From Rotaria sp. Silwood1 (Eukaryota > Rotifera > Eurotatoria > Philodinida > Philodinidae), in assembly GCA_905250075.1 (NCBI GenBank), contig CAJNOP010000312.1, positions 1 through 64,000 of the forward strand: DNA of 64,000 bases, in the 5' to 3' direction. The notes below the pieces were generated by a model, which saw nothing but the letters and a program-made list of their open reading frames with translations, was not told the DNA's origin and made no database searches. How positions within the stretch are numbered: position 1 is the stretch's first letter; each line of letters begins with the position of its first letter. A program made the position numbers and the translations under genes. Below are positions 37,568 to 50,564 of this stretch, one piece after another.

Positions 37568-38520
37568 CTAAATCATATAATTGAATAAATGGCATATTTT
37601 GTTTTAGTTATACCTTATATATTCAATGGTTAGTTGGAACAAACTCTTTTTGAGTTTCAAACCAAACAAAACCATTAAAAGTCTAAATCATATGCAGAAC
37701 TTCCGCGTATAAGGAAGAAAAACATTCAGTGGCATTTCCGTTATGAAGCATTAGCTTAACAAAAAGCAATTATACTGTGCATTTATCTCAATAGAAGACA
37801 AGCAAAGGTTTAGCAGATGCAATCAAAAATTTTTTTTCTTGACTTTTATATGTAACTACTATTTTCTAGGAAATAAAACAATTAAATACATACTTGTAAA
37901 TCTGTTGGCATTTGATAAAGAATCTGAAGAAAATTTTTTGTTTAAAAACATTCTGTTTTTGCTTTAATGCAAGTGCATAGTATTCTGATTTGAAACTGTT
38001 AAAATGCTTTCTTTTAATGCAGAATAAGAGAAGCGAACAGAAAAGAAAAGAAAATCTAAATATTTTTATATGAGTATTTCCATCAACAAAAAAAACCAAC
38101 TAGTTTATATATATATATATATAGAATACGTATATAGAAACAAACTTTGTCATTGGTAAACCGTTTCACCCAAACCACACTAAAGAATACATATATTCGA
38201 AGAAAAAAACAAAAATCAAAAAATGAAATCCAACTGTTTGCTGGTACAGACTGTTATGCTAAATAGAGATTGATAACCAGAGAAGCGAATGCACAAAAGA
38301 GAAACAAAATTGTACAGTGTCTTCAACAACAGATCGATTGAGATAGAATACATATCAGAAAACTCAATGTCCATTATTGTTCGTATTTGTGGAATGAAAA
38401 ATAGGGTTAAACTGTGGTGGACGGAGCCCAAAACAAAATAGAAGGAAAGAAAAATATTGCCTTTCACCGGAAGATAAAATAGAAGAAAAAAGAAAAAATT
38501 AATGTTTATTATTATTATTA
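37568..38520. other. Intergenic region between SNX13 and ADAR
   Basis: Same-strand spacer of about 950 bases. It contains an AT microsatellite near 38109-38122 and no supported gene; the open frame at 38216-38524 is mostly low-complexity and overlaps the SNX13 3' end. Confidence 0.4.
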
Positions 38521-41500
38521 TCATCTTGAGATTTTTGATAAACTTCTCGGCAATTGCTTTTGTTGTTGGCCACTATTCGAACGATGTAAACTGGTGTAAT
38601 CACCATCAGTTCGTACAGATAATCGATTCAAATAATATGGACGTTGATTTGATTCATTGTAATGATGTTGTGTATTTAAAATGCCATTATGAAAATGATC
38701 TTGTTCAAATATTCGTCTTCGATATTCTTCTTTGACACGTGCAGATTGTGAATAAAGTTTTTCAAATATTAAATGTAGATCATTCGGTCGAAATAATTTT
38801 ATAAGTAATGCTTCGAAAACAATATATACAAATCGACGATTAAGAGTTTCATTTTGTAACAATTCAAATAAACGTAATAGACCACGACGTGTCGTTTCAC
38901 TACCAATTATATGACGAAGTTCGTCTGAACCGAAAAAATCTAACATTGTCAAATCAAATATTTTCATTTACTTTTGTTACCTGAAACAATGCCAAGTAAT
39001 TTTGCTTTGCAGAGGACTTGCGTTACATTGCGTACACTTGCATCACGTTCAGGTGCTTTATCAGCTAAAATACCATTAGGCCAAAAGTCATCTCTAATCA
39101 GAAGAAAATCTTTTTTTAATTATCAGAAAGTCTCTTTTTATTAATTCGATAATACTTGAAACGAGTAATTTCTTTAGCAATTTTTGGTGCTGATGTCCAA
39201 TATTGAACAAACGTTGCAATACGTCTAATTACGGAAAAAAGGATTAGAAAAAAGAGATGTAATATGCAATAAAAAAGTCTTTGGAGAAATGTCGAACTCT
39301 GTTATACCATGTTGACGATTTCTAAATCAAGGAAATTGTTTTTTGTTCGAAAGAGCAATTTCTGAACTACACATATTGTACCAGATATATCTTTCCGGAA
39401 CAACAAGTTGATGAGAAGGAAAAGCTAAAAATCAAACAATTCGACAAAGAGTTCTTGTAACTTCTCCATCGAGAAACAACATCTTTTATTGTCTATTAAT
39501 TCTTTTTAAACCAGAAGAAAGAATGCAAAAAAAAACACATTTAATGCTACTTTTTGGAGCATAAAGAGTAAATCTAAGAATTCGATTTGACTGGAATTGG
39601 ATCGGATGCATCTCTATTTTGTGACATTAGAATCACCTGGTATTATTAGAATCATTCTACATCAACAAAATCACGATATGAACTGTTTCTTGCTTAAGCT
39701 TTCTTCTTAAAAAAAAGACTGAGTAAATCTGTCGTTTTTGCTACGTGGCCACTTTGCAATGGTAAAATTTTTCTTTTTTTGAACTATTTTCTCTGCTATA
39801 TTTTTTAGACTTGTAATATTTTGAATACATAACGCTAAAAAAATTAAGCTCATGCATAATTTCTAGAGTTGGCAGCTACTGTTCTGACAGGCTAATACTT
39901 CTTGTAAAAGATCGCATTTTACAAAAGATTTTTTGATTAAAGAGTCAGGATAAAATCTAACATACTTCTTCCCACTACTGATTTCAATAGATTTTTTGAT
40001 GCGCTACATTTTGGCATACATTTATTCCTATTTGATCCATTTATGTAGCTCAAAATAATTCAAATATACAGAGTTTTCCAGTTGAAAAAACCTTGCAAGA
40101 GCTGTTTTTGAAGTGCTTAGTTTTTCCTCTTCATCAGGCTCTTTCTGGAAAAACATATGTGATACAAAATTTGTAGTTTAGACATAGCTCTTTCTAACAA
40201 GAACAAACACTTTCTTGATTTAGAAGTCGGCAATATGATATAACAGACTTTGATATTTTTCCAAAGACTTTTGCATGGCCTATTAAACAAATAAAAATAT
40301 ATACCGGTTCACTGAATCACCCATAAATGCTCGCAAAAATCGTTTTAATATTGATACAAATCTTGAACGAAACCACATATTTTTTTGTTTAAGATCAAAT
40401 ACTTCATCCATGATAACAAGCAGAACCCGAAGTGGAATATTTTTGGCACTCTATAATTAACAACAACAACAACAACAAAATCGAATGTATTTATGTTACA
40501 GAAAAAAGGAAAGCTTTTATTTTACTTCAACTTGAGGTTCTTCAACAATAGGAAATGTTTGCATATCTCGTGTTAAATGAATGTTTGTTTGATTATAATT
40601 ATTTGGATGTGTTCGAAAGAGTTTTCCTGCATTTTCAACAACACTATCCGATACAATTGTTAATCCATCACCCAATTTCGATACACCTCTAACAATACCA
40701 ATTGATGCTTGCTTGAATGGGTTTACAATTGTGTCCATCTAAATAAATATTTTAAAAAATTAGTTTAAAAATAAGTACAAAAACAGCAAAAACCAAAAGA
40801 AAGAAGAACATATCGTGCAAAGCAACAAAAAAAAAAGGAAAAAGCTCTGTCTTGATGTGATATGTGCAAATGCAAAAAGGGAAATATTGCTATTCAAAAA
40901 GAAGAAATAAGTGCAAATGTAACCAACCGTAGATGTAATAAGATCCTATAAGAGAATGATAGATATTTCATTGGGAGAATTATAATAAGGATTTGCTTTT
41001 CAATATTTAACATCACAAAGAATAAAAACATGACACATAAGTATCAATGATCTTATCGAGCAAGATATTGTGTAATTATAAAAACAGAAAATACATGTAT
41101 ATATTCTTCATTTTACCTTGCGAATGAATTCTGTTTGTTCATGTTTCCATTGTTGATTTCTTAAAAATTTTAATACAAGTTCACCAATTTGTGGATGACT
41201 TTGAAGAACTCTTGTTTTCGTTAATATCTAAAAGAAAAATTTATTATTCGAATAAAAATTAACAAAAAAAAAAAAAAAATGACAGATTATATTTACTGAT
41301 AAATAATCATTCAATTCTTTTTGTCGTTTTAATCGTACTTCTGCACTTGTATTGTTAATTAAACTTTTATTAGGTAATCGAAGAAATTCACGTAAATCTG
41401 GATATCGTTTTTTTATTGCTATATCAAGATCATTAAATTCACTATAACGACGATATGTTATCCATTCACGTCTTAAATCATCAATATTATTGTTATGAAC

Positions 41501-44500
41501 ATGTAATGGTTTACAAGACACAGATATAACATAAATGGCATATTTTTCACCTTTTTCACAACATACACCTAAATAAAAATGTTCATTTAAAATTTTTAAT
41601 AAAAAAGAAAAAAAAGTTTATCTTCTACCAGAATCATTTATTTCTGTTGTAATTGAATAATTATTTATATTATCAAGCATGTCAGGTATAACAGCAGTTG
41701 TACTACCCGTACTCGTTCCCGGAGAAGAGGGAATATTTGAATTATGTTGTTGTTCAGCAAAATCAGTGAAGATATCATTGCTATTATTACTTGATACTGA
41801 AGCAGCATCTAATTTGAAACAAGACAAAACAAAAGATCAGAAAATAAAATAAAAACACAATATTTTCTTTCTGTTCAGAAAAATAAACCTGAATTATCAT
41901 TTAAAGAATCAGTAGGATCAATTTCACTTAAAACTTTTAAATATTGTGATGTTGTTTTGAATTGTCCATAATATTTATCCGATGATAGAATTTCAAAAAC
42001 CTTTTGATTAATAATTATTAATGAAATAAAACTCAAAAACAAAAAGAAAACATACTTTTGTTTGAAGTTCATCAAGTAGTGTTTCATTCAATGATTCTGT
42101 TTTTAAAATTTTTAATGTTTTTTGTATGAGATTTTCATCCATTGGTAATTTAAATGTTCCCTAAATATTTTTTTTTACAATAAAAATTTCATATTTTAAA
42201 TTTTCCTAATAGACATTCACTTTATTTTTCTGTAAAATTAATCCAATTTTTAAATTCATAAATAAAAGTAGTTTAATCGTATTTACATTTTAATTCCCAC
42301 AAGGATTTCACTGAAAGCTTCCTTATTATTATTTAATTTATTTAATGATGTTTTATTCTGTGACAGAACAGAAAGCGAAATGTTCTCTCGAGAAAATCGA
42401 ACATCTTCATTCACTAAAAGTATCATATTGTTCTTTACGAATAAAAAATATCTATATAAAATAGATTATTTGAACAAATTAAGATCGAAGTTCTTTCGTT
42501 GCATCTATACTCTTGGAAAAAAATAGTTATAGTCGGTAATTTGAATATATCAATAGCATACAGTGAAGTTTTCCACAGTATAATCAAATATTCTGATACC
42601 ACTCAAAATTCTCTACAATCTTGCATATTTTTGGTTCCAAATTTACATTGAATTGCTGAAAAATATTTCGATTGCAGGGAAGATACCGTCATTTTCAGAT
42701 TTTCATAAACTGTTTTCTTATGACGTTTTTGATTAAAATACACTGTCACTGCAGAAATACCTTTATAAAAAAAAAAAGTAATTATAAATTCGAATAATTA
42801 GGTACCCTCTGTAAGGTTTTCTCTCTAGTTAGTCTTGATTCACCATTATTTATTGATAAATATGTCAAATATTTTTTATTGCACTTATACTATAGTAGTG
42901 TTCCGAGAGAACAATTTTTTCTCGTCCGATTTACCGAAAAAATCGGTAACGGAAACAATACATTAGAAAATTGACATTCCCTAAATTCTTTATGTTGTAT
43001 ATATATAGATTTTTCAAGTTTTGCTCTTTCAAACAAAAAAAAAATGTAACATGTCGAAGTCAATAGGATGTTAGATGTTTAAAAATTTTCCATCATTTTT
43101 TAAATAAAAGAAAAATAACAAATATCTATCGATACAAATTTAGACAAGTTCATTTCTTATTCATTGAATTGTAATTCAATTATCATAATAATTATTCGGT
43201 TTGTGATTATCAATAACAAAGGACTATTATTCAGATGATCTCAATAGAACAATAGATTATCTTATTCATTTGAATATTTTCATTTTTCCATCAATGTTGT
43301 TGATGAGCTCGTAGATTTTTTCCTTTCTTTTCAATTGAAGAAGGAAATAATTCTCTTTATCTAGGGTTGATTAATTTGACATATAAACAATAATTGATTT
43401 ATTTTGCTAAAATATACCTCTAATGATGTAATTTTATTCTTAATTTAAGGCCATCTCAAGTGGCGAAAAGTACGACGTTGACAAAAATTAGTGTCTGCTA
43501 ATAATATATTTTCTCAAACATAAAAAAATGAAATTATTATAGGAACTTTGACAGTATCATGTGAACAGAGATCGAGAAAAGTCATTTTCGTAAGGCATGA
43601 ACCCATAACCTCACATTATTCGAAACAATAGTCGAGACTGATAAGATAGAGAATGTTAGAGAATTTTTGTATTTCTATACTCAGAACATATTTTAATCAA
43701 AAAAAAACTTGGAAGAAAGCAATCTGTAGAAATCTGAAAATAAGGGCATCTTCATTGTAATCAGAATATTTTTCAGAAATGAAAATGCTATTCTAAAACT
43801 AAATACGTAAAGTTCTAGAGAACTCTGAATGTTATCAGAATATATGATTATTCTTTTAAAAACTTAATTTCATACTGGAAATAGATTCAACATACCGACT
43901 ATAACTATTTGTTTTCAAGTGGATTTAAGCGATTGAAATTCAACAGAGTTATTCTAATTTGTTGTTTGATCATTTTGTTATATACAACCGTAAGGTTATA
44001 AGAAATTCAAAAATTATTTATTACTATAAATATTTTCCATTAGACGTCCAATAATCCAGTAAGCACAGTTTTTAAAAAACAAAAGTCACGTTGTCTTTCT
44101 GTTGTTCTTATTTAAATACTTTTTAAACTAGTCCATAGCAAATTTAAATGATTCTTTGAAAAAAATATATAAAAATTCTTACTGTTGGAAGAAAATATTG
44201 TTCAATAAGATCATAGGCCATATGTCTAAGTATTTCTAAATTAGCTTGATGTTGTTCATGAGTTGTATTTACATTTTGTTGTTGCACTGATAAACCAGCA
44301 CATCGAAATGCCTAAAGAAAAGATAATTCATATGAAAAGAAAAATTTTCTTTTGAATTAATTTTATTTTTATACTTCGGCATTAAGATAAAAATTGGCGT
44401 AACCAGCAGCATCAATAGTTTGAAGAAATTCTATAGATAGAAATCACTCATTATTTACTTATCACAAGAAACAAAAAAAGAGAAATTCAAAAAGTTTACT

Positions 44501-47500
44501 TAAAAAATAATCTAAACCATTACAGTTATTCAATATTTCTGTTAATGGTAAATCATGATAGGTCACTTTTTGTAAAATTTCATCATCATCCTGTACAAAA
44601 AAATAAAAAATCTAAACTAGTCTTATTTGAAATAAAACATACTAATGTCATTGTTTGTGCTTGTTTTTCTAATCGATCAGAGAGTAATTTTTTTAAATAT
44701 TGATAACTATTTAATGTTGCACGAATATCTGCATCTAAAAAGCAAAACGTGAAAATTTATATTACGAAAAGACATTGAAAATAATGGAAATAACCATTTT
44801 CTCCTCCAGTATCTTTTGAACGCCATCGATTTATTTCAATACTTATTCGATCAGCTAATGTTGATAATTCAGCACTTGAATCAGTCGTTCGTGCAACAAG
44901 AAGAAAATTATCGATTGTTAATGGAAATTGTTGACACTAAACATAAAAGCTGTTAGTGCAATTCCTGTGAGATTAAAATATGAAACGTAATGTAGTTACT
45001 ATTGTTAACAACAAGAAGATTGTTTTATTCTATCTAGTTTGAGACATGTTTCTTCACCATCCTTTTTACTTAATGCTACCCACCCTTTAATAAAGTCAAT
45101 CTTTGTCAGAATTGTAGAGATTAAGATCAATATATGATAAGATAGCTCGAGGCTTGATCTTTCATAAAATGACATCATTTTTTGTTCGGTATTTTTTTTT
45201 TTTTGTTCTACTACAATTTCTGATGATTTCTGTCATCATTTGCTTGAAAAATATGTTGTTTGTGGTAAAAGCTAAATATATTTTTATTTTTCTTTCTTTA
45301 TATTTGTAAATTGCACATCCTCATTGTCTCGATCGGGCTTTATTATAGTTCATTGCTTTTATTTTTGATTGAACGAATATGTCAAGATGAAATACATGAC
45401 AGAGTCCATTTTTATAATTACACAGAAAATTACTTCTATAAATAGATGATAACTTCTTGAGAATTTTTCGAGACATTGAACTTTTGATCACTTTTCTCCG
45501 CATAACAAGTAAAAATTAAAAATAAAAGACATATACCAGGTGCTACAGTCGGATATGCTCTTTCAAATAAAGTAAAATTAAATCTAGAATATGAGGATGC
45601 ACAGAGAATTTTGGGTTACTATATAAGCTAGTTGTGACCTTTGTTTTTAGAATATCTTCCGAAAACGTCATGGCATAGAGCCGAAAATTTTACCATTGTT
45701 TCTCCACTACAGCTCCAAAATATTCTGAAAATTTCATGATATTTCAATGCAGCTGATCTAACTACAAGGGACAAAACTAACACAACACGTGTTTTTTCAT
45801 AGATATTTTCATTAATGCTCAACCACGAAAAAAAATAAGTTTTTCAGAAATTTTTTTTTGCCTATAGGACTTTGTAGAACTCGTTTCGCTGATCGTTTTG
45901 GTTAAAAAAAAATATTCAAATTTACTCAATAAATAACGGCATTATAGTCAAAATACTCAAAACTTGCGACTGTTCATGACTACTGCTGAGTAGTAGGTGA
46001 TATTTTTGAGTATTTGGAGCCAAAGATCGTTATTTATCGGGTAAATTTGAATCTTTTTTTTACCAAAATGATCAATGAAACGAGTTCTACAAAGTCCTAT
46101 AGACGAAAAAAAATTTCTGGAAAACTTATATTTTTCGTGGTTGACTATTAATGAAAATATTTATCAAAAATAGTATTACGTTAATTTTGTCCGTGGTAGT
46201 AAGATCAATTTTTGACGATGGATGTCTTAATCCTTCAGAAATATAATAAGTTATTCACATATTATAACTAGACATTATACTGATACAATCTGTGTTCGTA
46301 TATCAACTGTGTCTGTCATAATTCATGTGGGAAGGTTCAATGTTTTATTCCTATATTTGAAAGTTTCCTTATAGATTGTTTCATAAAGTTCGAATCTTAT
46401 ATTATTGTTTTTCTTCTTCTTATAATTACCATTTTAATAATTAATTGATTGATGGCATCCGAATCTGTATACATATTAATAATAGGTATTAAACCAAGGT
46501 TAACTACGACTTCCTTGAAAGAAAAAACATAAGTAATATAATTAAATATTATCAAACAAGCAATATACTCTGAGTAACATTCGAGCTGGAACACAACGAA
46601 ACTCATTAGCAGGTAATAAAATATAAATTAAAACTTCAACAATATCACGAAGAAATTCTAGGAAAAAAAAACCAAAGATTTACTTTTAATTAAATGAAAT
46701 TGTATTACCTTTTTCTTTATCTTTATCCATACAAACTTCATCTCGACAAATTCCCCTTTCATACTCAGCTTCCAAATCGAAAAAGCATACTCGAATATCT
46801 GTTGATTGTTCTAATCGCATACGTTCTTTAGCTTTTCGATATAATCGAACATGTGTTGCAAAACTATCAACAACTGTTCCCGTACAAAAATCTAACCAAT
46901 CTATTTCACGTAATCTAATCAACAAGGAAAACAAAAGACGTGATTCCTATTAAAAAAATGCAAATTTTTAATTAATTAAACAACCTTTCAGCTAAATGTT
47001 GAATCGTTATATAAATTCCATTTTTAACATCACGAATAAATGATTCATCAGAACTTAACTGAGTTTTATACCAAACTTCAACATAATCACGAACAAATAA
47101 ATCAATTGCCTATAAAATTTAATATTCAAAGACAAAAACAGAATTTCTACTTTGTTTTTTTACTTCATAAAGTTGTTCATCAATAACAGGTATTCCTGTC
47201 AGTGATACACGATCATTTAAGCGTGACGGTGAGTCATTATCAACATCATTAATCTATTAAAATCGGAAGTGTAAAAAAAATATTCTTTTAGTTGTTGGAA
47301 ATTTTACATGAGTAATTAATTTTCTTTTATTGAATGATGTTTTTATGGTTCTTTCTGTTAAACTTGATTCTAACCATTTTAATCTATGAATAATCAGATG
47401 AATTACAAACCTATAATTAAATAAAAAGTAATAATTAAAAAATTAAAGAAAGTTAATAGAAAATTTTCAACCGACCCAAATAAAAATGTGATGAAAAATA

Positions 47501-47585
47501 AAAGCCAATAAATTGTTGTTTTAATTCCAATAATACCTCCTAATATCAAACAAGCACTGCCGATGATAAGATGTCTTGAAATCAT
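38521..47585 (-). CDS. SNX13: Sorting nexin 13 (SNX13, RGS-PX1)
   Basis: Endosomal/ER-anchored sorting nexin. Twenty-three exons fit in phase: 47585-47476, 47410-47308, 47253-47164, 47109-46985, 46914-46709, 46657-46569, 46513-46430, 44936-44795, 44734-44643, 44590-44500, 44430-44375, 44311-44183, 42160-42056, 42000-41889, 41808-41629, 41568-41297, 41227-41117, 40945-40928, 40738-40526, 40450-40305, 39224-39156, 39093-38981, 38924-38521; about 1,020 residues (human 968). Domains in order: N-terminal membrane hairpin, PXA (ends NLGLIPIINMYTDSDAINQ), RGS-like (TEILNNCNGLDYFL to YGQFKTTSQYLKVL), PX (WITYRRYSEFNDLD, LRLPNKS), and Nexin_C (NIPLRVLLVIMDEVFDLKQK, DDFWPNGILA, DELRHIIGSETTRRGLLRLF), which closely follows SNX13. 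One exon is only 18 bases. The first donor (GTCGGT) is weak. Confidence 0.92.
42161..44182 (-). other. 2 kb intron of SNX13
   Basis: Lies inside the RGS-like region. AT-rich with no coding signal. A short palindromic patch near 42927-42955 (CCGATTTACCG, then AATCGGTAACGG) is the only structure noted. Confidence 0.4.
45751..46210. mobile_element. Foldback (MITE-like) element in SNX13 intron
   Basis: Inverted arms of about 200 bases (about 45751-45960 and 46020-46210) share blocks such as TATAGGACTTTGTAGAACTCG and CAACCACGAAAAA in opposite orientation, with a spacer of about 60 bases. It lies in the 1.5 kb intron between the PXA and RGS-like exons. No coding capacity. Confidence 0.78.
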
Positions 47586-47795
47586 CGACCGACATGCAAA
47601 ATTAAAAGACAGAAAGAAAAAAACCCAATTTAATTATAGTATTTTGGTTTTTTTTTTTAATAGTAAACAAAAAAATTAATGAAATTGATTGGTTAATTTA
47701 TCAAGCAATATAAATAAACTCTATAGATAGAGCTACATTCTTCTTGTGTTTTTAGTGGATAGATAACAAAACTTATTCTTTTGCATCATATACAA
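47586..47795. promoter_or_regulatory. Divergent promoter region SNX13/TBC1D20
   Basis: Only 210 bases separate the two start codons, which point away from each other. On the plus side a TGTTTTTAG acceptor ends at 47755, 40 bases before the TBC1D20 ATG. Promoter function is inferred from position. Confidence 0.5.
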
Positions 47796-50564
47796 ATGGT
47801 AACTATAAATAATGATGACAATTCTGACAATGAAAATGTTTTAACTATTGATAAAATTAAATCATTATTTGATCGTTATAATCAAAAAACAATTAAACAG
47901 AAAAACGTAAAAAAAAAATTAATTTCCTATGCAAAAACATCCGGTTTTATAAATAATATCTATCGAAAACAAGCATGGACTTTATTAGTTCGTACATCAC
48001 CTGATGAGTATTCAACAGGTATAATAAATTTTTCTATTTCTTTTTCATTTCTTTTAAATTATTAATAAATAGATAACGATCAAATTCAATCACATCAATA
48101 TTATGAACAAATCAAAATGGATGTTATAAGAACATTAAAAAGATTCCCACCAAGTATACATATATATCTATATATATTAAAAAATTATTTATCAAATTTT
48201 ATTTTCATTTTTAAGATTATTCGGATTCTGAAAGAAGTCAATTACAAGATGAACTTATTCTTATTATAACAAAAATTTTAATTAAACACGAAGAATTACA
48301 TTATTATCAAGTTAGTCATTAATATGAAATGTTTATATTTGATAAAATTTTTAATTTTCTTTAGGGTTATCATGATATTTCTTTAACATTTTTACTTGTA
48401 CTTGGAGAAGATTCATGTCTTCCTGTGATCGATTCTATTACAATGTCTCATTTAAAGTAATGTTTATTTACCTTTTATTGTTCGAAAAGTAATTTATGAT
48501 TCATAAGTGTTTGAAAGTTATTTAATTAGTTTAAGTGTTTGTATTTAAAAGGAATAAAGTTGAAGAGCGTAAAAAATATATTTGATCAATAACATGACTG
48601 TTAGAATATTAATAATTAACAAAGTATATCATCAAACAGAGTGCAGTGTTGAAAATATTTTTTTTTACAAAAGATAAAATAATTCAAGAAATTAAATTAT
48701 AAATCTTACCAAGAGATTATTCGATGAGATTTGTCGGAGTATATTAATTCCTTGCTACATCTCAACAGAAGACCTCCCTGGAAGAAATGATGTGATAGAT
48801 GTAATAGAAGAGTGCTTCCTTCCCAGGTCATTAATTGAATTAAAGAAAATGCAACTTTTATATAATCGAGGTATATCAACGTATGATTAGTTTTCAGAGT
48901 TATTTGGAGCTGAAAATTTTAAAGACTTGAGTCAATATTATTGATCGCAATTGAAAACTTCCTCAAAACCGTTTTAGTTTCTAGAGAAATTTTGTTCATT
49001 GGAAATTATGAAAATAAATGAGACATAATAGAAGATTCAGAAACTTCTATTATGAGAAGCAGATTACAAAAAATAGAAAGCTAAAAATTGTTTGCCTAAC
49101 AAGATGAAATTTTCTATCAAAAGATGCGAGTGCCTCAAACTTATCTAAGAAATGTTTTTCTAATGTCGTTAATAGAAGATTCTGATTAAGTATGTGACTG
49201 CTTCCAGTTCAATGAATCGTGAGAATTAGGTCAAAGAAAAAATTACTTTCTAGCGCTTCTGATGTGCATCGTCTATCAGTTCTCGTTCATATGACTGGAG
49301 TTGAGTAGTCAAAAGCAGTTCTGTTATTTAATCGACAACTGTCACACATCTAATTTGGACTTATTTTACAAAAAAGATTTGCTTCTTTACAAATATTTCA
49401 TGAATTGAAAATAATAGATTATCATTGTTGTTTTGATATTTTTTATTTAAATACTAATGAAAAAAAAATCAGACAAATTTAAAATATGAAATTATAACTG
49501 AAATTGCAATATTTCTATCTATACATAAACAGAAAAAAAAATGTCAATTAGAACTATCACAGTCGAGAAAAGTATTAATGAATCTTTTCTCAATTCTGAA
49601 ACGATTATGAAAGTCTTTGACGGCGCGAAATCATTTTAAGAAAGTATATTGTATATATTTTGTTTAATAAATAATTATACCTTTTCTTTATAGATATTTT
49701 ATGGAACCAACAATGGAAAAAACACGTGATTCACTGTCATACTTAATACCACTTATTAATTGTATCAATAGCGAATGCGCAGAATATATACAAAGGTAGA
49801 AAAGATTGAATTACGACTTATAAAGTCAGTGCTTATCCTCGTTCTTGTATTTATAGAGGTGGTGTTGGACATGTTATATTTGCTCTACCATGGTTTATCA
49901 CATGGTATTCACATGTATTAGATAATCTGTCTATAATTCTTCGACTTTATGATCTATTTATTGTTTCACATTTTCTTATGCCGATTTACGTTGCTGCTGA
50001 AGTAAAAAAAAAAAAAAAAACATAAATTTGCTTTTGAAAAAAAAAAGAATGTCCTTTTGAAATTCAGATTGTAAATTATCATTCTGATGAAGTTTTATCA
50101 AAAAATTGTGAAATGGCATCATTACATCAATATTTATCTTCTTTACCTACTGAAATAGATGAAGATACATGGGAAGAAATTATTAAACGAGCTATATATC
50201 TATTTGAAAATCATCCTCCAGATACACTTGAGAGATTAAATAATGAATGGAAAATAAAATGGTAAATATTTTTTTTCAAAAAAAAAAAAAAACAAGAAAG
50301 AAATTTTCTTTTCAAAATATATTTAGTGAATATATTGAAAATTCTCCTAATGAGTCAACTATTCAACAACGTTTTGGTAGAAATAGCAATTATAATAGAC
50401 AAATTTTGTCAAAATCATCAAGTACATTATCACGAATTGCTTTTTGGGGTGTCACATTAACAATCGGTGGCTTAGCTATTTATCTTTGGAATCAAACACA
50501 ACTCATTGACTCAACTAAATTTATGAATTTGGGAGATTTTCTTACTCAATTGTATCGAACATAA
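47796..50564 (+). CDS. TBC1D20: TBC1 domain family member 20 (Rab1 GAP)
   Basis: GTPase-activating protein for Rab1/Rab2 at the ER membrane. Eight exons, 47796-48018, 48073-48153, 48216-48310, 48365-48456, 49694-49795, 49857-50001, 50068-50261 and 50327-50564, give 389 residues (human 403). The arginine finger motif is IKMDVIRTLKRFPP (IxxDxxR) and the glutamine finger is in LHYYQGYHDISLTFLLVLGE. Further family blocks are FMEPTMEKTRDSLSYLIPLI, FALPWFITWYSHVL and LYDLFIVSHFLMPIYVAAE. A C-terminal hydrophobic segment (IAFWGVTLTIGGLAIYLW) is the expected ER anchor. The intron at 48457-49693 is 1.2 kb. Both catalytic fingers are present, so activity is likely. Confidence 0.95.

Noticed and set aside
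38216-38524. 102-codon minus-strand frame overlapping the SNX13 end
   Set aside because: Starts inside the SNX13 stop region and is low-complexity; more likely 3' UTR and spacer.
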